Of a stretch of DNA of 64,000 nucleotides, positions 51,832 through 62,369 are shown in pieces; within the stretch, counting starts at the first letter, position 1, and each line of letters begins with the position of its first letter. This DNA comes from Paenibacillus monticola (GTDB lineage Bacteria > Bacillota > Bacilli > Paenibacillales > Paenibacillaceae). The stretch covers positions 558,001 to 622,000 of the forward strand of contig NZ_WJXB01000004.1 in NCBI RefSeq assembly GCF_009664975.1, read 5' to 3'. The notes under the pieces were generated by a model. The model had not been told where the DNA came from, did no database searches, and saw only the letters and a list, made by a program, of their open reading frames with translations. The position numbers and the translations under genes were made by a program.

Positions 51832-54288
51832 CTAGTACTTCTCCGCTACTATTTCATCAATCCGCGTGGCTTCTGTAGGTTCAGCTGCGATCAGCAGATC
51901 ATAGACTGCCTGATCCTGAGCGTTATCCTTTTTCAGCGCCGCCAGATACCAACGAGCGATCTCACGGTTGTTCAAATCTGTATAATCCGCACTCAGGCCT
52001 AGCTTCAAGGTTGCGGCAGCATCCGCAGCTTGTCCTGACATTAACTTCATTTTGCCTGCATTAAGGGCGATGGTTGGTGTAACCGAGAATGGACGTCCCT
52101 GCAACTGCTCTGGAGGGAGAGTCTTCAGATGCTCCACACCGTCAACTACGTGTTGGTAGGCTTCCAGCCCTGTTTTGAAATATTGTTGTTTCTTGGCATC
52201 GTCCTTTTGTACAAGGGCCGCATTTCCTAACGTAAAGGAGCGGCTGATCAGAGTATCATACCATTCAATATCCCAATTGTACTTGTCCGCATTGTCGAGG
52301 TATACGCCGTAAGCCAGGTCACCTTGTCCTTTCAGATCATAGTAACTTGCCAATTGGGCCAATAGATTTTTATTGTATGACTCATCCTTCAGAGCGCGTG
52401 TTAACACACTGTAGGACTCGGCAAGATACTTGTCATCTTTGGTTTGAGTAAATACTTGTTGATCCAACGATGAAAGATACAAGGCCGACTCAGGATGGTA
52501 TGGACGATCCTTCAAAGACTCAACCAAAGGTGCTTTGATCTCTTCATAAGATTGGCTGACACCCAGTAAGTTTTTCGCCTTAAGAGCAGCAGTACTGGAG
52601 CTGATAGAGCCAATCGACAGGAAGAGCAGAAATACAGTACCGATCGCAATGACAGCGAAGTAACTGTTACGCAGCCAAGCTGTATTCCAATTTCGGCGCA
52701 GAGGTTTACTTTCCATGACAGCTGCCATTCCAGCCAATCCGACAAAGACCAGAATACCCATGAACGCATAACTCATATTGAAATCCAGTAGACTGTGGAT
52801 GAGAATCGACAATGCAATAATCAGATAAAAGAAACCATTGTTGAACTCATCTTTATCCCGTTTCACATATCCACGAATATATTTATAGAAAATATACAGG
52901 ATAAAGCCCATAAACACGATAAATCCGAGAATACCGACCTCAATCAAGTATTGTAAGAAAAAGTTATGAACCTGGCGGCTTGTATAAGGATTGTTCTGAT
53001 AATGCTCATACAGTGAGGCCCAGCCCCCACCTCCGGTACCCAGAATCGGATAATCTTTAATAACCTTTACGGCATCCTTATAAAAAGTAATTCGTTCGAG
53101 TACACTGTGCTGCTTGAAGTTGATATTTTCCAGACGAGTTTCCATATTCGCAGGCAATATCTTGCTTGCACTCGTACCGATGAGCAGGAAGGCTACAATA
53201 CCGACCAGCACAACCGATCCGAGTGGAATCCATAAGCCTGTCCGCTTACGTGAACCCCAGCCTCCTAGCTTCTGTTGCAGCCATGGGGCCACAAAACGCT
53301 GAATGACCCAGCCTATGCCGGCCACAATCACTGAAGCCCCCAGCAGGTACCCCCAGCCTTTTAGGGCAGCGGAAGAAGAGTACTTTGTATTCAACTCTGT
53401 TCCCAGATTAGTAATTGGAGTTGTAATTGCCAACGCGGCAATACCCGCTACTCCAAGCTGAAGAATCCACAAGAGCTGCTGTGCGGGCTTCAGGAACAAT
53501 AATAGCAAGATGAACACGACAGGCAACATTACAAGTCCACCGCGTGAGAGCGTCAGCAGGATCGATACAATGATGGGTACAAGCATGAAGCCATGCGTCA
53601 GCGTTCCATACCATTTACGGGAGCGAACCAGTGCAAAGACAGCCACAAACAGAAATGCCATCAGGAAGGCCGCATATGTATTCGCATATTGGAAGATAGA
53701 GGTAAGGCGCAGACCATTGGAGTCAGTCATTACCGCATCCAAATATTTACCACTCCGCACTGTGTTTGAGAACCAGCCCACTAATGAACCGGCGAAACTC
53801 CAGCTACCAAGCCAATTTAGGAGTCCAAAACCCACGATAAAGTAAGCAATGGCCAGCACGGCATTCTGAATGACAACATTTAGTTGCTTTTGCTTCATGA
53901 GATATAAAGCTATAATGAATATTGCGACATACATGCTCTGGGTAAACAGCATATTCATCGCCATATAATGCGAAACAGCGACAAACAGCGACAGGGCATA
54001 CGTTAGAGGCAGCAAAAGTGCGGCTACCGCTACCAAGTCCCGCTGCTCATCCAGTTTGAACTTTTTGTAGTAGATGCCAACCCAGACGAGCAGCATAAGC
54101 CCGCTGAGTAAGGCTGCTACATACATTGGCTTCTCAAAATCCACCTGTTGTCCATTAAACAATCCTACTTGAAACGGGGTCCAGATCAAAAACAAAATTA
54201 AAGCAACAACCAACGCCCATATCGAGGCTGGGATTTTTTCAACAATTCTCGACTGAGCGGCATTTTTACCGTATACTGGTTTCGACAC
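51832..54288 (-). CDS. O-antigen ligase/polymerase-like membrane protein with TPR-like C-terminus
   Basis: An 818-residue protein with about a dozen transmembrane helices in the first 560 residues and the Wzy/WaaL-type periplasmic loop (GGGGWASLYEHYQ...SRQVHNFFLQYLIEVG, an O-antigen ligase signature), followed by a soluble C-terminal region of about 230 residues with helical, TPR-like repeats. Such proteins polymerise glycan repeats or transfer finished glycan to lipid or protein; WsfB-type proteins do the latter in S-layer glycosylation loci. The frame opens at 54417, but the GTG at 54288, preceded by AAAAGGAG, is the likely start. It is divergent from the AT-rich glycan operon. Confidence 0.85.
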   Translation of the reverse strand: MSKPVYGKNAAQSRIVEKIPASIWALVVALILFLIWTPFQVGLFNGQQVDFEKPMYVAALLSGLMLLVWVGIYYKKFKLDEQRDLVAVAALLLPLTYALSLFVAVSHYMAMNMLFTQSMYVAIFIIALYLMKQKQLNVVIQNAVLAIAYFIVGFGLLNWLGSWSFAGSLVGWFSNTVRSGKYLDAVMTDSNGLRLTSIFQYANTYAAFLMAFLFVAVFALVRSRKWYGTLTHGFMLVPIIVSILLTLSRGGLVMLPVVFILLLLFLKPAQQLLWILQLGVAGIAALAITTPITNLGTELNTKYSSSAALKGWGYLLGASVIVAGIGWVIQRFVAPWLQQKLGGWGSRKRTGLWIPLGSVVLVGIVAFLLIGTSASKILPANMETRLENINFKQHSVLERITFYKDAVKVIKDYPILGTGGGGWASLYEHYQNNPYTSRQVHNFFLQYLIEVGILGFIVFMGFILYIFYKYIRGYVKRDKDEFNNGFFYLIIALSILIHSLLDFNMSYAFMGILVFVGLAGMAAVMESKPLRRNWNTAWLRNSYFAVIAIGTVFLLFLSIGSISSSTAALKAKNLLGVSQSYEEIKAPLVESLKDRPYHPESALYLSSLDQQVFTQTKDDKYLAESYSVLTRALKDESYNKNLLAQLASYYDLKGQGDLAYGVYLDNADKYNWDIEWYDTLISRSFTLGNAALVQKDDAKKQQYFKTGLEAYQHVVDGVEHLKTLPPEQLQGRPFSVTPTIALNAGKMKLMSGQAADAAATLKLGLSADYTDLNNREIARWYLAALKKDNAQDQAVYDLLIAAEPTEATRIDEIVAEKY

Positions 54289-54344
54289 GTTTATAATCTC
54301 CTTTTCCTGTAGGTACGAGGATATTTTAGCATATTGGATAAACA

Positions 54345-54372
54345 TTGAGCTACTTTTATCCGATTCTATAAT
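54345..54372 (+). promoter_or_regulatory. Promoter of the glycan operon
   Basis: TTGAGC (54345-54350), 16 bases, then a perfect TATAAT (54367-54372), about 80 bases before the first glycosyltransferase codon. No regulator site was recognised. Confidence 0.6.
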
Positions 54373-54430
54373 GTTACTAACTATGTGTAAATGGAATAAC
54401 TTACCTTGAAAGCGCATGGAGGCTCTATAA

Positions 54431-54469
54431 ATGAAATTTAATTATAAGCTGGATGTTGGCTATGACTAG
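54431..54469 (+). CDS. Possible 12-codon leader peptide
   Basis: ATG at 54431 has the best ribosome site in this region (GGAGG, 8 bases upstream) and reads MKFNYKLDVGYD before TAG at 54467-54469. It overlaps both candidate starts of the downstream glycosyltransferase (54453, 54462), which lack a ribosome site of their own, so translational coupling is plausible. Alternatively a frameshift moved the original start out of frame. Confidence 0.4.
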   Translation: MKFNYKLDVGYD

Positions 54470-55754
54470 TGCCAAATCTCTTATTTATAAAAGGCTTTAT
54501 AAACTTGCAATTAGATTTAAACCTATATCGGTAAGAATATTTTCTTTTGAGACAAGGCAGCGCGTTAAGCAAAGGTTGCTTAAGACGGCTTTTCCTATCC
54601 ATAGGAGCGCTAAGTTGGCACCAACAAAGGAAGAGTTTACAGGTGTGAATCTTGTGGGGTATTCCAGAGCAGAGATGGGAATTGGTGAGTCTTGCAGAAT
54701 AGCGGCTAGAAGTATGAGCGCTGTTGATATCCCATTTGGAATTATAAATTTCATAGGCACGAATTCGGCCAGCATGAATGATGATACTTGGGTACAAAAG
54801 GAAATAAGAGAGCCTAAGTATAATCTTAATATCTTTCATATTAATGCTGAACAAATGATTGAAATCTATGCTCATTATGGAAACTCTATTTTTAAAGATC
54901 GTTATAACATCGGTTATTGGCATTGGGAACTGCCTGATTTCCCTGATGAGTGGAAAGAAAGCTTTAATTTAGTAGATGAGATCTGGGCTCCTTCAACATT
55001 TGTTGTGGACTCTATTGCTATGAAAAGTCCAGTTCCTGTGGTTAAGATACCACATAGCATCGAAGTTAGGATCAGCAATAAACGAGATCGCTCTTACTTT
55101 CAACTACCTGAACACACTTTTCTCTTTCTTTCTATGTACGACTTGAAAAGTTATCAGGACAGAAAAAATCCTCAGGCGTCTATTAAAGCGTTTCAATTAG
55201 CTTTTTTACCTGATGATCAATCTGTGGGTCTGGTGATTAAAGTAAACAGTGCTCAGCAACAGCGATCATCCGAATTGGATGAGCTTCACTCACTAATTGG
55301 GAATTACAAGAATATTTATTTGATAGAAAAGACGTTATCGAGAAATGACACCAATGCTTTGATTTCCGTAACTGATAGTTACATATCACTTCACCGGAGT
55401 GAAGGCTTTGGTCTTGGACTGGCCGAGGCAATGTACCTAGGTAAACCAGTAATCGGTACCAACTGGTCATCAAATATTGATTTTATGAATCACAGCAATT
55501 CTTGCTTGGTAGATTATAATTTAGTACAGCTTAACCATGATCATGGTCCCTATAAAGCTTATCAGTATTGGGCTGATCCTGACGTAGAGCACGCAAGTCG
55601 ATATATGCGTAAACTTTGTGACGACAAGAACTTTTATGAAGAAATATCGTCAAAAGGTGAGGAACATATAAAGAAGAATTTCTCTCCACAAGCAATAGGT
55701 GAACTGATAAAGAGTAGACTACAGTATATTTCTTTGTGGAAATTTGGAGGATGA
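54453..55754 (+). CDS. GT4-type glycosyltransferase, first gene of the glycan operon
   Basis: A retaining glycosyltransferase of 433 residues (or 430 from the ATG at 54462). The N-terminal 50 residues are basic, then comes the first Rossmann-like domain (GYSRAEMGIGESCR), and the second domain carries the GT4 nucleotide-sugar motif SEGFGLGLAEAMYLGKPVIGTNWSSN (E-x7-E, about residues 313-338). It probably adds a mannosyl or rhamnosyl residue to the growing chain from GDP-sugar supplied by the downstream genes; donor and acceptor are inferred. It has no ribosome site at its own starts and may depend on the short leader frame. It is only one base from manC (55756). Confidence 0.85.
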   Translation: MLAMTSAKSLIYKRLYKLAIRFKPISVRIFSFETRQRVKQRLLKTAFPIHRSAKLAPTKEEFTGVNLVGYSRAEMGIGESCRIAARSMSAVDIPFGIINFIGTNSASMNDDTWVQKEIREPKYNLNIFHINAEQMIEIYAHYGNSIFKDRYNIGYWHWELPDFPDEWKESFNLVDEIWAPSTFVVDSIAMKSPVPVVKIPHSIEVRISNKRDRSYFQLPEHTFLFLSMYDLKSYQDRKNPQASIKAFQLAFLPDDQSVGLVIKVNSAQQQRSSELDELHSLIGNYKNIYLIEKTLSRNDTNALISVTDSYISLHRSEGFGLGLAEAMYLGKPVIGTNWSSNIDFMNHSNSCLVDYNLVQLNHDHGPYKAYQYWADPDVEHASRYMRKLCDDKNFYEEISSKGEEHIKKNFSPQAIGELIKSRLQYISLWKFGG

Positions 55755-55755
55755 A

Positions 55756-56832
55756 ATGACAATTACATGTGTAATCATGGCAGGTGGCAAAGGGGAACGC
55801 TTTTGGCCTAAAAGCCGGACTAATCTCCCCAAACAGTTTTTAAATATCTCAGGCACCAAATCAATGATTCAACAATCGATTGCGCGACTGGAGAAGTTGA
55901 TTGATATTAGTCAAATCTTCATTGTTACCAATGAACTTTATGCTGAATTGATTAAGGCTCAAATCCCACATTTACCTCTTGCAAATATTATTATTGAACC
56001 AGTGGGACGCAATACAGCACCTTGCATTGGGCTTGCTTCCATAATTATTGAAGACAGGTTTCCGGATAGCACCATGATAGTAATTCCTTCTGATCACATT
56101 ATCGAGAATGAAGAAGGTTTTGTGAGAATCTTAAAAACCGCAGTAGAGGTTGCACAGGATAATAGTAACTTGGTAACACTGGGTATTCAACCTACATACC
56201 CTGAAACAGGATACGGATATATTGAGAGCAGCGATGAATCGCAGCAAATTAATGAATTGCCTGTTCACAAAGTTAATAAGTTCGTTGAGAAACCTGATCT
56301 TGCAACAGCCCAATCCTATCTGGAATCGGGTAATTTCTATTGGAATAGTGGAATTTTCATTTGGAAAATAGAGACGATTAGAGGTTACATAAAAGAACTC
56401 ATGCCTGAAATGCATGATATATTAGAGACAATGAAGACCGTTCTTAAATCCAAAGACCGCGATGCAATCATTCGGTCGGAATTTCTAAAAATGCCAGACC
56501 AGTCCATTGACTATGGAATCATGGAAAAGGTCAATAATATATATGTTATCCCTTGTGTATTTGGCTGGGATGATGTCGGTAGCTGGACCGCTCTAGAACG
56601 AATTAGCGACCTGGACGAGAACGGAAATGTTATTAAAGGAAATATTTTAAACCTCGATACTAAGCGCTGCATCATAGAGAGTAATGGGAAATTGATTGCA
56701 ACTCTTGGAATTGAGGATCTAATCATTGTAGATACTGAAGATGTTACATTGATTTGTACTAAAGACAAGGCTCAAGAGGTTAAACTGTTGCTCAAAGAGT
56801 TACGTATGCAGAAGCTTGAACAATATCTATAA
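55756..56832 (+). CDS. manC: Mannose-1-phosphate guanylyltransferase
   Basis: A 358-residue enzyme that makes GDP-mannose from mannose-1-phosphate and GTP. Motifs are MAGGKGERFWPKSR at the N-terminus, PVGRNTAPCIGLA, the FVEKPDLATAQ metal/sugar site and GIFIWK. It is the short, monofunctional type without the C-terminal mannose-6-phosphate isomerase domain. The open frame extends upstream to a TTG at 55744, but GGAGG lies five bases before the ATG at 55756, so the latter is used. It feeds gmd directly downstream and thereby GDP-rhamnose synthesis. Confidence 0.93.
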   Translation: MTITCVIMAGGKGERFWPKSRTNLPKQFLNISGTKSMIQQSIARLEKLIDISQIFIVTNELYAELIKAQIPHLPLANIIIEPVGRNTAPCIGLASIIIEDRFPDSTMIVIPSDHIIENEEGFVRILKTAVEVAQDNSNLVTLGIQPTYPETGYGYIESSDESQQINELPVHKVNKFVEKPDLATAQSYLESGNFYWNSGIFIWKIETIRGYIKELMPEMHDILETMKTVLKSKDRDAIIRSEFLKMPDQSIDYGIMEKVNNIYVIPCVFGWDDVGSWTALERISDLDENGNVIKGNILNLDTKRCIIESNGKLIATLGIEDLIIVDTEDVTLICTKDKAQEVKLLLKELRMQKLEQYL

Positions 56833-56863
56833 TATAGAGCTTTTCAATTATTTTAAATGATAA

Positions 56864-57847
<984 letters not shown>

Positions 57848-57882
57848 TCTTTCAAAACTATACTATCCAAAGGGGCTAACTA

Positions 57883-58839
57883 ATGAAGGCTTTAATAACA
57901 GGTGCAACAGGGTTTGTTGGGCAATATTTGGCAAGCTACTTAATTAATAATGGATATGAGGTTTGGGGAACGACTCGAATTAATTCAAGAGAGATTAATG
58001 ATATTCAGGCGATGGAAATAGTGTCTGTTGATTTTGACGATATAGCAGGCACTATTGAAGTGCTAGATAAGATACAACCGGATCAAATTTTTCATCTTGC
58101 AGGTCAAAGCTCTGTCAGAGATTCTTGGACAAATAAAATGGAAACCTTTCAGAGTAACGTTAATCTTACGATACAGCTTTTAGAAGCCGTAATGCAGAGT
58201 GTAGTAAAAGAAAAAGTGAGTATTCTAACAATTGGGTCATCTGAAGAGTATGGAGGCTTTGACACAAGCGGTACTCCTATATCGGAAGAGACTCTTTTGA
58301 AACCAACATCTCCATATGGGATTTCTAAAGCCACTGTAGGTATGTTGGTAAGACACTATTTTACTGCTTATAATTTGAAGATTATTCACGCAAGACCATT
58401 CAATCATATTGGGCCTGGACAACGACTCGGGTTTGTAGTGGCTGATTTTTCAAATCAAATTGTGGAAATTGAAAGAGGGCATCAAGAGAATATTATATCT
58501 GTAGGTAATCTTAGTGCAAAAAGAGATTTTACTGACGTTCGAGATATAGTAAGAGCCTATCACCTTTTATTGAATCAAAAAGAGAATTTTGCTTGGGGTG
58601 AGAGTGTTAATGTGTGCTCTGGTATTGCAACTTCTATCCAGAATATACTGGATAGCTTACTCTCGCTTTCTCATTCCTCAATTGATGTTGTTGTAGATAG
58701 TGAAAAATTAAGACCTGTGGATATTCCTTTATTCACAGGGGATAACTCTAAACTCAAGAGTTTAACTGGATGGCATCCAGCTATTGGCTTGACTCAAACG
58801 CTTAATGATGTTTTAAAAATACTGAGAGATCAAAGTTAA
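57883..58839 (+). CDS. rmd: GDP-6-deoxy-D-lyxo-4-hexulose reductase-like (Rmd-type)
   Basis: A 318-residue SDR enzyme with NAD(P) motif GATGFVGQ, catalytic Tyr145-x3-Lys149 in SPYGISKATVG, and ARPFNHIGPGQ, typical of Rmd reductases that give GDP-D-rhamnose. The alternative GDP-fucose synthase family usually looks different in the region of GMVG and a longer C-terminus, so Rmd is preferred. It immediately follows gmd with a 35-base gap and AAAGGGGC as ribosome site. The product would be a D-rhamnose donor for the glycosyltransferases in the operon. The specificity should be regarded as inferred from family resemblance and context. Confidence 0.8.
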   Translation: MKALITGATGFVGQYLASYLINNGYEVWGTTRINSREINDIQAMEIVSVDFDDIAGTIEVLDKIQPDQIFHLAGQSSVRDSWTNKMETFQSNVNLTIQLLEAVMQSVVKEKVSILTIGSSEEYGGFDTSGTPISEETLLKPTSPYGISKATVGMLVRHYFTAYNLKIIHARPFNHIGPGQRLGFVVADFSNQIVEIERGHQENIISVGNLSAKRDFTDVRDIVRAYHLLLNQKENFAWGESVNVCSGIATSIQNILDSLLSLSHSSIDVVVDSEKLRPVDIPLFTGDNSKLKSLTGWHPAIGLTQTLNDVLKILRDQS

Positions 58840-58852
58840 GGTGAGAAACCGA

Positions 58853-59629
58853 ATGATAAATGACTGGATTGATATTTATAAATATAGAGAGTTCCTAAAA
58901 AACTCTGTTTCTAAGGACTTGAAAACCCGTTACAGAGGTTCGGTCTTTGGCTTTTTATGGACGTTTCTTAATCCGCTTATGATGCTTGTTGTATACTCAA
59001 TACTTTTTTCAATCGTGGTTAGAATGAATGTGGAGAATTACCCCTTGTTCTTATTTAGTACATTACTTTCATGGAATTTCTTTTCGGGCTCAATTCTAGG
59101 TAGTTCCTCGGTTATTGTTGGATCGGCAAACCTAATAAAAAAAATATATTTTCCACATGAAGTTCTCCCGATTTCTATAGTTCTTGGGGGATTAGTCAAT
59201 TATATTTATGGGCTGGTAATCCTCATACCTGCTTTATGCATTTATGGATACTATCCCAATGTGTATTATTTGTATTTACCTTTAATTCTCTTAGTACAGG
59301 TCATATTAACTCTGGCTATTTCTCTCATAGTTTCATCATTGACAGTTTTCTTTAGAGATTTAGAGCATATGCTTATCATAATCATGAACGCTTTGTTTTA
59401 TTTGTCCGGAGTTCTATTCCCGTTGACGGCTGTACCTGAGAAGGTTAGATGGATTTTTAGTTACAATCCTATAGCGATTATGATGGATTCATATCGAGAT
59501 GTATTCTACTATAATAAGATGCCAGATATGTTCTCTATTTCAATGCTCGGATTATTTTCTTTAGTGTTGCTTGTTGTTGCTCAACGTATATTCGCAAAAT
59601 TAAAGTTCAGATTTATTGAGGAAATTTAG
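58853..59629 (+). CDS. wzm: ABC-2 polysaccharide export permease (Wzm-like)
   Basis: A 258-residue membrane protein with six helices. The N-terminal DLKTRYRGSVFGFLWTFLNPLMML is the recognisable start of Wzm/TagG-type permeases, and the C-terminal half has LFYLSGVLFPL and NPIAIMMDSYRDVFY. With the following ATPase it exports complete undecaprenyl-linked glycans across the cytoplasmic membrane. The frame opens at a GTG at 58841; I take the ATG at 58853, six bases after AAGGTGAG. It begins just after the reductase gene and precedes wzt by 2-11 bases. Confidence 0.92.
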   Translation: MINDWIDIYKYREFLKNSVSKDLKTRYRGSVFGFLWTFLNPLMMLVVYSILFSIVVRMNVENYPLFLFSTLLSWNFFSGSILGSSSVIVGSANLIKKIYFPHEVLPISIVLGGLVNYIYGLVILIPALCIYGYYPNVYYLYLPLILLVQVILTLAISLIVSSLTVFFRDLEHMLIIIMNALFYLSGVLFPLTAVPEKVRWIFSYNPIAIMMDSYRDVFYYNKMPDMFSISMLGLFSLVLLVVAQRIFAKLKFRFIEEI

Positions 59630-59637
59630 AGGTGAAT

Positions 59638-60948
59638 ATGATGTCTGGAATTGCAATTAAGGTTTCAAATGTTTCGAAAAAATTTAAAATATTTGAGGAC
59701 AAGCCAGCTACTTTAAAAGATCGTATCATATTTAGAAGTAAGGGAGTATATCAAGAAAAATGGGTCCTTCGGGATATTTCTTTTGATGTTCCAAAAGGGA
59801 AAATGATTGGCTTAATTGGGAGAAATGGATCGGGTAAAAGCACCTTGCTAAAAATACTTACCCGAATCTTACAGCCAGATAAAGGGTCTGTAGAGATTGT
59901 AGGCCGCGTCTCCAGCTTGCTTGAGTTAGGGGCAGGTTTCCATATGGATTTTACAGGGCGTGAGAACATTTATATGAATGCTTCTATTTTTGGTTTGTCA
60001 CGAAAAGAGATTGATGGAAAAATAGATGAAATTATACGTTTTGCCGAATTAGGTCCATTCATTGAGAATCCAGTAAGGACCTATTCTTCGGGTATGTATA
60101 TGAGATTAGCCTTCTCAATTGCTGTTCATGTTGATCCAGATATATTGTTAATAGATGAAATATTAGCAGTGGGTGACAATGCATTTCAAAAAAAATGTAT
60201 AAGTCGGATTGAAAGCTTTAAGAGTCAGGGGAAAACCATTGTGTTTGTTTCTCATGATAATGGAGTAATGGAGAGACTTTGCGATGAACTTTATTGGATT
60301 CATGAATCAGAGATAGTTCAACATGGTGAGCCCCGAAAAGTAGTTCGGGATTATATGGACTTTCTTAACGATAGTGAGGAAAGACGATTAACGGAAGAAT
60401 CAGAAATAGTCGCAACATTGATGGAAAATGCAGAAATAGTGGACATAGCAGAAAAAGTGGAAAAATCAGAGAAAACAGAGAAAACAGAGAAAACAGAGAA
60501 AGCAGGCCGTTGGGGAAATAAATTAGCAGAGATCACCCGTGTGACTATGGTAGATTCAAAGGGTGAAGAAAAGCATTTCTTCGACAAAGGGAAGCCTGTA
60601 ACAATATTTATCGCCTATGCTGCTTTAAAAGCTCAAATTGATAAACCTGTTTTTGGGATTGGCATTTACAAAATGGATGGATACTGCTGTTATGGAACTA
60701 ATACGCATATTGATAATGAGAAAATCAGTTTGGATAATACCGGAGTCATAGAAGTATCCATTGAAAACTTGAACTTGGTTGCAGGTGAATATTATTTAGA
60801 TGTTGCGTGTCATCATGAGGATGGAACCCCTTATGATTATATTACTAAAGCATTAACGTTTAATGTTAAGTCATATGAAGAAGAGATAGGTGTAGCGTAT
60901 TTAGCGCATCAATGGGTGCATAAAGGAGGGAATGTAAACAATGAGTAA
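59638..60948 (+). CDS. wzt: ABC-2 polysaccharide export ATPase with C-terminal glycan-binding domain (Wzt-like)
   Basis: A 436-residue Wzt protein. The N-terminal ATPase (residues to about 250) shows Walker A GRNGSGKST, signature TYSSGMYMRLAFS and DEILAVGD. After a charged linker containing a nine-base tandem repeat (EKTEKTEKTEK, codons at 60469-60504) comes a C-terminal Wzt-type carbohydrate-binding domain (about 310-420), which in O8/O9a/O12 systems recognises the terminal modification of the chain. This suggests that export depends on a capped glycan. The start is the ATG at 59638 or 59641; GTG at 59632 adjoins the ribosome site. It overlaps the methyltransferase gene by 8 bases. Confidence 0.92.
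   Translation: MMSGIAIKVSNVSKKFKIFEDKPATLKDRIIFRSKGVYQEKWVLRDISFDVPKGKMIGLIGRNGSGKSTLLKILTRILQPDKGSVEIVGRVSSLLELGAGFHMDFTGRENIYMNASIFGLSRKEIDGKIDEIIRFAELGPFIENPVRTYSSGMYMRLAFSIAVHVDPDILLIDEILAVGDNAFQKKCISRIESFKSQGKTIVFVSHDNGVMERLCDELYWIHESEIVQHGEPRKVVRDYMDFLNDSEERRLTEESEIVATLMENAEIVDIAEKVEKSEKTEKTEKTEKAGRWGNKLAEITRVTMVDSKGEEKHFFDKGKPVTIFIAYAALKAQIDKPVFGIGIYKMDGYCCYGTNTHIDNEKISLDNTGVIEVSIENLNLVAGEYYLDVACHHEDGTPYDYITKALTFNVKSYEEEIGVAYLAHQWVHKGGNVNNE
60469..60504 (+). repeat. Nine-base tandem repeat inside wzt
   Basis: Four consecutive units of GAGAAAACA (the last with one change, GAGAAAGCA) encode Glu-Lys-Thr repeats in the linker between ATPase and glycan-binding domain. Being a multiple of three, unit gain or loss would change linker length without a frameshift. 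Confidence 0.85.
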
Positions 60949-62356
60949 CGACTTTAGTACAGCAGAAGAGTTAATGGAGCATTTAAAGAAACAAATTGTT
61001 CAATACTCTAATGGTGAAGATGTCACGGTTAATTATAACTTTAAGCCAAACTTTAGAGAAATGAATCTGGCTAATGATGTTGATTTAACTCGCCTGAAAC
61101 ATGAGATTGAAGGGAATAATTTGCTTTGGAATGTAAGCGCAGATCATCCGATCACATCTCACCGGAAGTATATTGGGAAATTTATAGTTTTTGGGAAAAA
61201 GGCTGTTAGAAAGTTATTAAAATGGTATGTTTCTAATCCCTTCAATTTGCAAGCTTCTTTTAACGGTTCGGTTACAAGATCTATTAATGAAATGACAAAT
61301 TTATTAATAGTATCAAAGACAAGGATTGAAGAGCTTGAAGTTATTCAAAATAATTTAAGTGCTAAAATTTCTGAACTGAACGCGCAAATATCTTTACAGA
61401 ATGACTATATCGGTAGAGAATATAGTGAACTAAAGCAAGAACAAATCATTAAATTAAATACTTATAATAATGAGTACAATAATACTATATCCAATGTGAT
61501 TTTCCCTAAGCTTGATGAGATTAACGGCAGGGTTCATTTTAATGAACAAAAGTTTAGATCGGAGATGGATTTTGTTAATTACAGAATTCGTAAACTTAAA
61601 ACTGCTGAACCATTAGGCATTTCCGAAGAATTCTTGCATAATACAGACGAAGTAAACAATCAGCCGATTAACTCGAATTTAAAGTTTGATTATCTCTTAT
61701 TTGAAAATAGATTCAGAGGATCTAATGATGACATTAGAAATAGGCAGATGAAATACTTGGATTATTACAAAAACAAGAAAAATGTTTTAGATATTGGTTG
61801 TGGAAGAGGAGAATTTATAGAACTTCTACTGGAAAATAATATTACTGCCAAGGGAATAGATCTGACTGATGAAATGGTGGAATATTGTCAAGACTTGGGA
61901 TTACCAGTAGAAAAGCAAGAAGCGATTCATTATTTGGAGCAACAAGAGGATAATTCTCTTGGAGGGATTTTTTTAGGTCAAGTAATAGAACATATTCCAT
62001 TTGAAAGTATTATTAGACTAGTAGAGCTTGCACGTGCGAAGCTAATGCCAGGCTCTTATCTTATTATGGAGACCCCAAACCCACAAACGTTGGCTATTTT
62101 TAGTCGCTCCTTTTATATGGATCCCACGCATGTTAAGCCAGTTCATCCTCTGACAGTACAATTTTTAGCCGAATCTGTAGGATTTAGAGAAACCAATCTT
62201 GTTTATTCAGGTAGAGTTGAGAAGGAAGCGAGTATTCCGAGAATTCAAGAAACAACTAGTTCCATTATGAATATTGAAGAGATCAATAAATCAATTGATA
62301 AACTTAATGATTTGTTATTCGGAGATCAAGATTACGCCTTGATTGCGCGTAAATAA
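60941..62356 (+). CDS. SAM methyltransferase with N-terminal coiled coil (chain-capping candidate)
   Basis: A 471-residue protein. Residues 1-100 have no recognised fold, about 115-215 form a heptad-rich coiled coil (IEELEVIQNNLSAKISELN...), and 265-470 form a class I methyltransferase with motif I VLDIGCGRGEF near 282, GIFLGQVIEHIP and the NPQTLAIFSRSFYMDPTH block. The last resembles methyltransferase domains of rhamnan loci (WsaE-type) and chain-terminating WbdD by pattern. Its position directly after a Wzt with glycan-binding domain suggests a chain-end methyl cap. The ATG follows AAAGGAGGGAATG. Substrate not demonstrated. Confidence 0.75.
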   Translation: MSNDFSTAEELMEHLKKQIVQYSNGEDVTVNYNFKPNFREMNLANDVDLTRLKHEIEGNNLLWNVSADHPITSHRKYIGKFIVFGKKAVRKLLKWYVSNPFNLQASFNGSVTRSINEMTNLLIVSKTRIEELEVIQNNLSAKISELNAQISLQNDYIGREYSELKQEQIIKLNTYNNEYNNTISNVIFPKLDEINGRVHFNEQKFRSEMDFVNYRIRKLKTAEPLGISEEFLHNTDEVNNQPINSNLKFDYLLFENRFRGSNDDIRNRQMKYLDYYKNKKNVLDIGCGRGEFIELLLENNITAKGIDLTDEMVEYCQDLGLPVEKQEAIHYLEQQEDNSLGGIFLGQVIEHIPFESIIRLVELARAKLMPGSYLIMETPNPQTLAIFSRSFYMDPTHVKPVHPLTVQFLAESVGFRETNLVYSGRVEKEASIPRIQETTSSIMNIEEINKSIDKLNDLLFGDQDYALIARK

Positions 62357-62369
62357 AGGGCTGAGAGAG

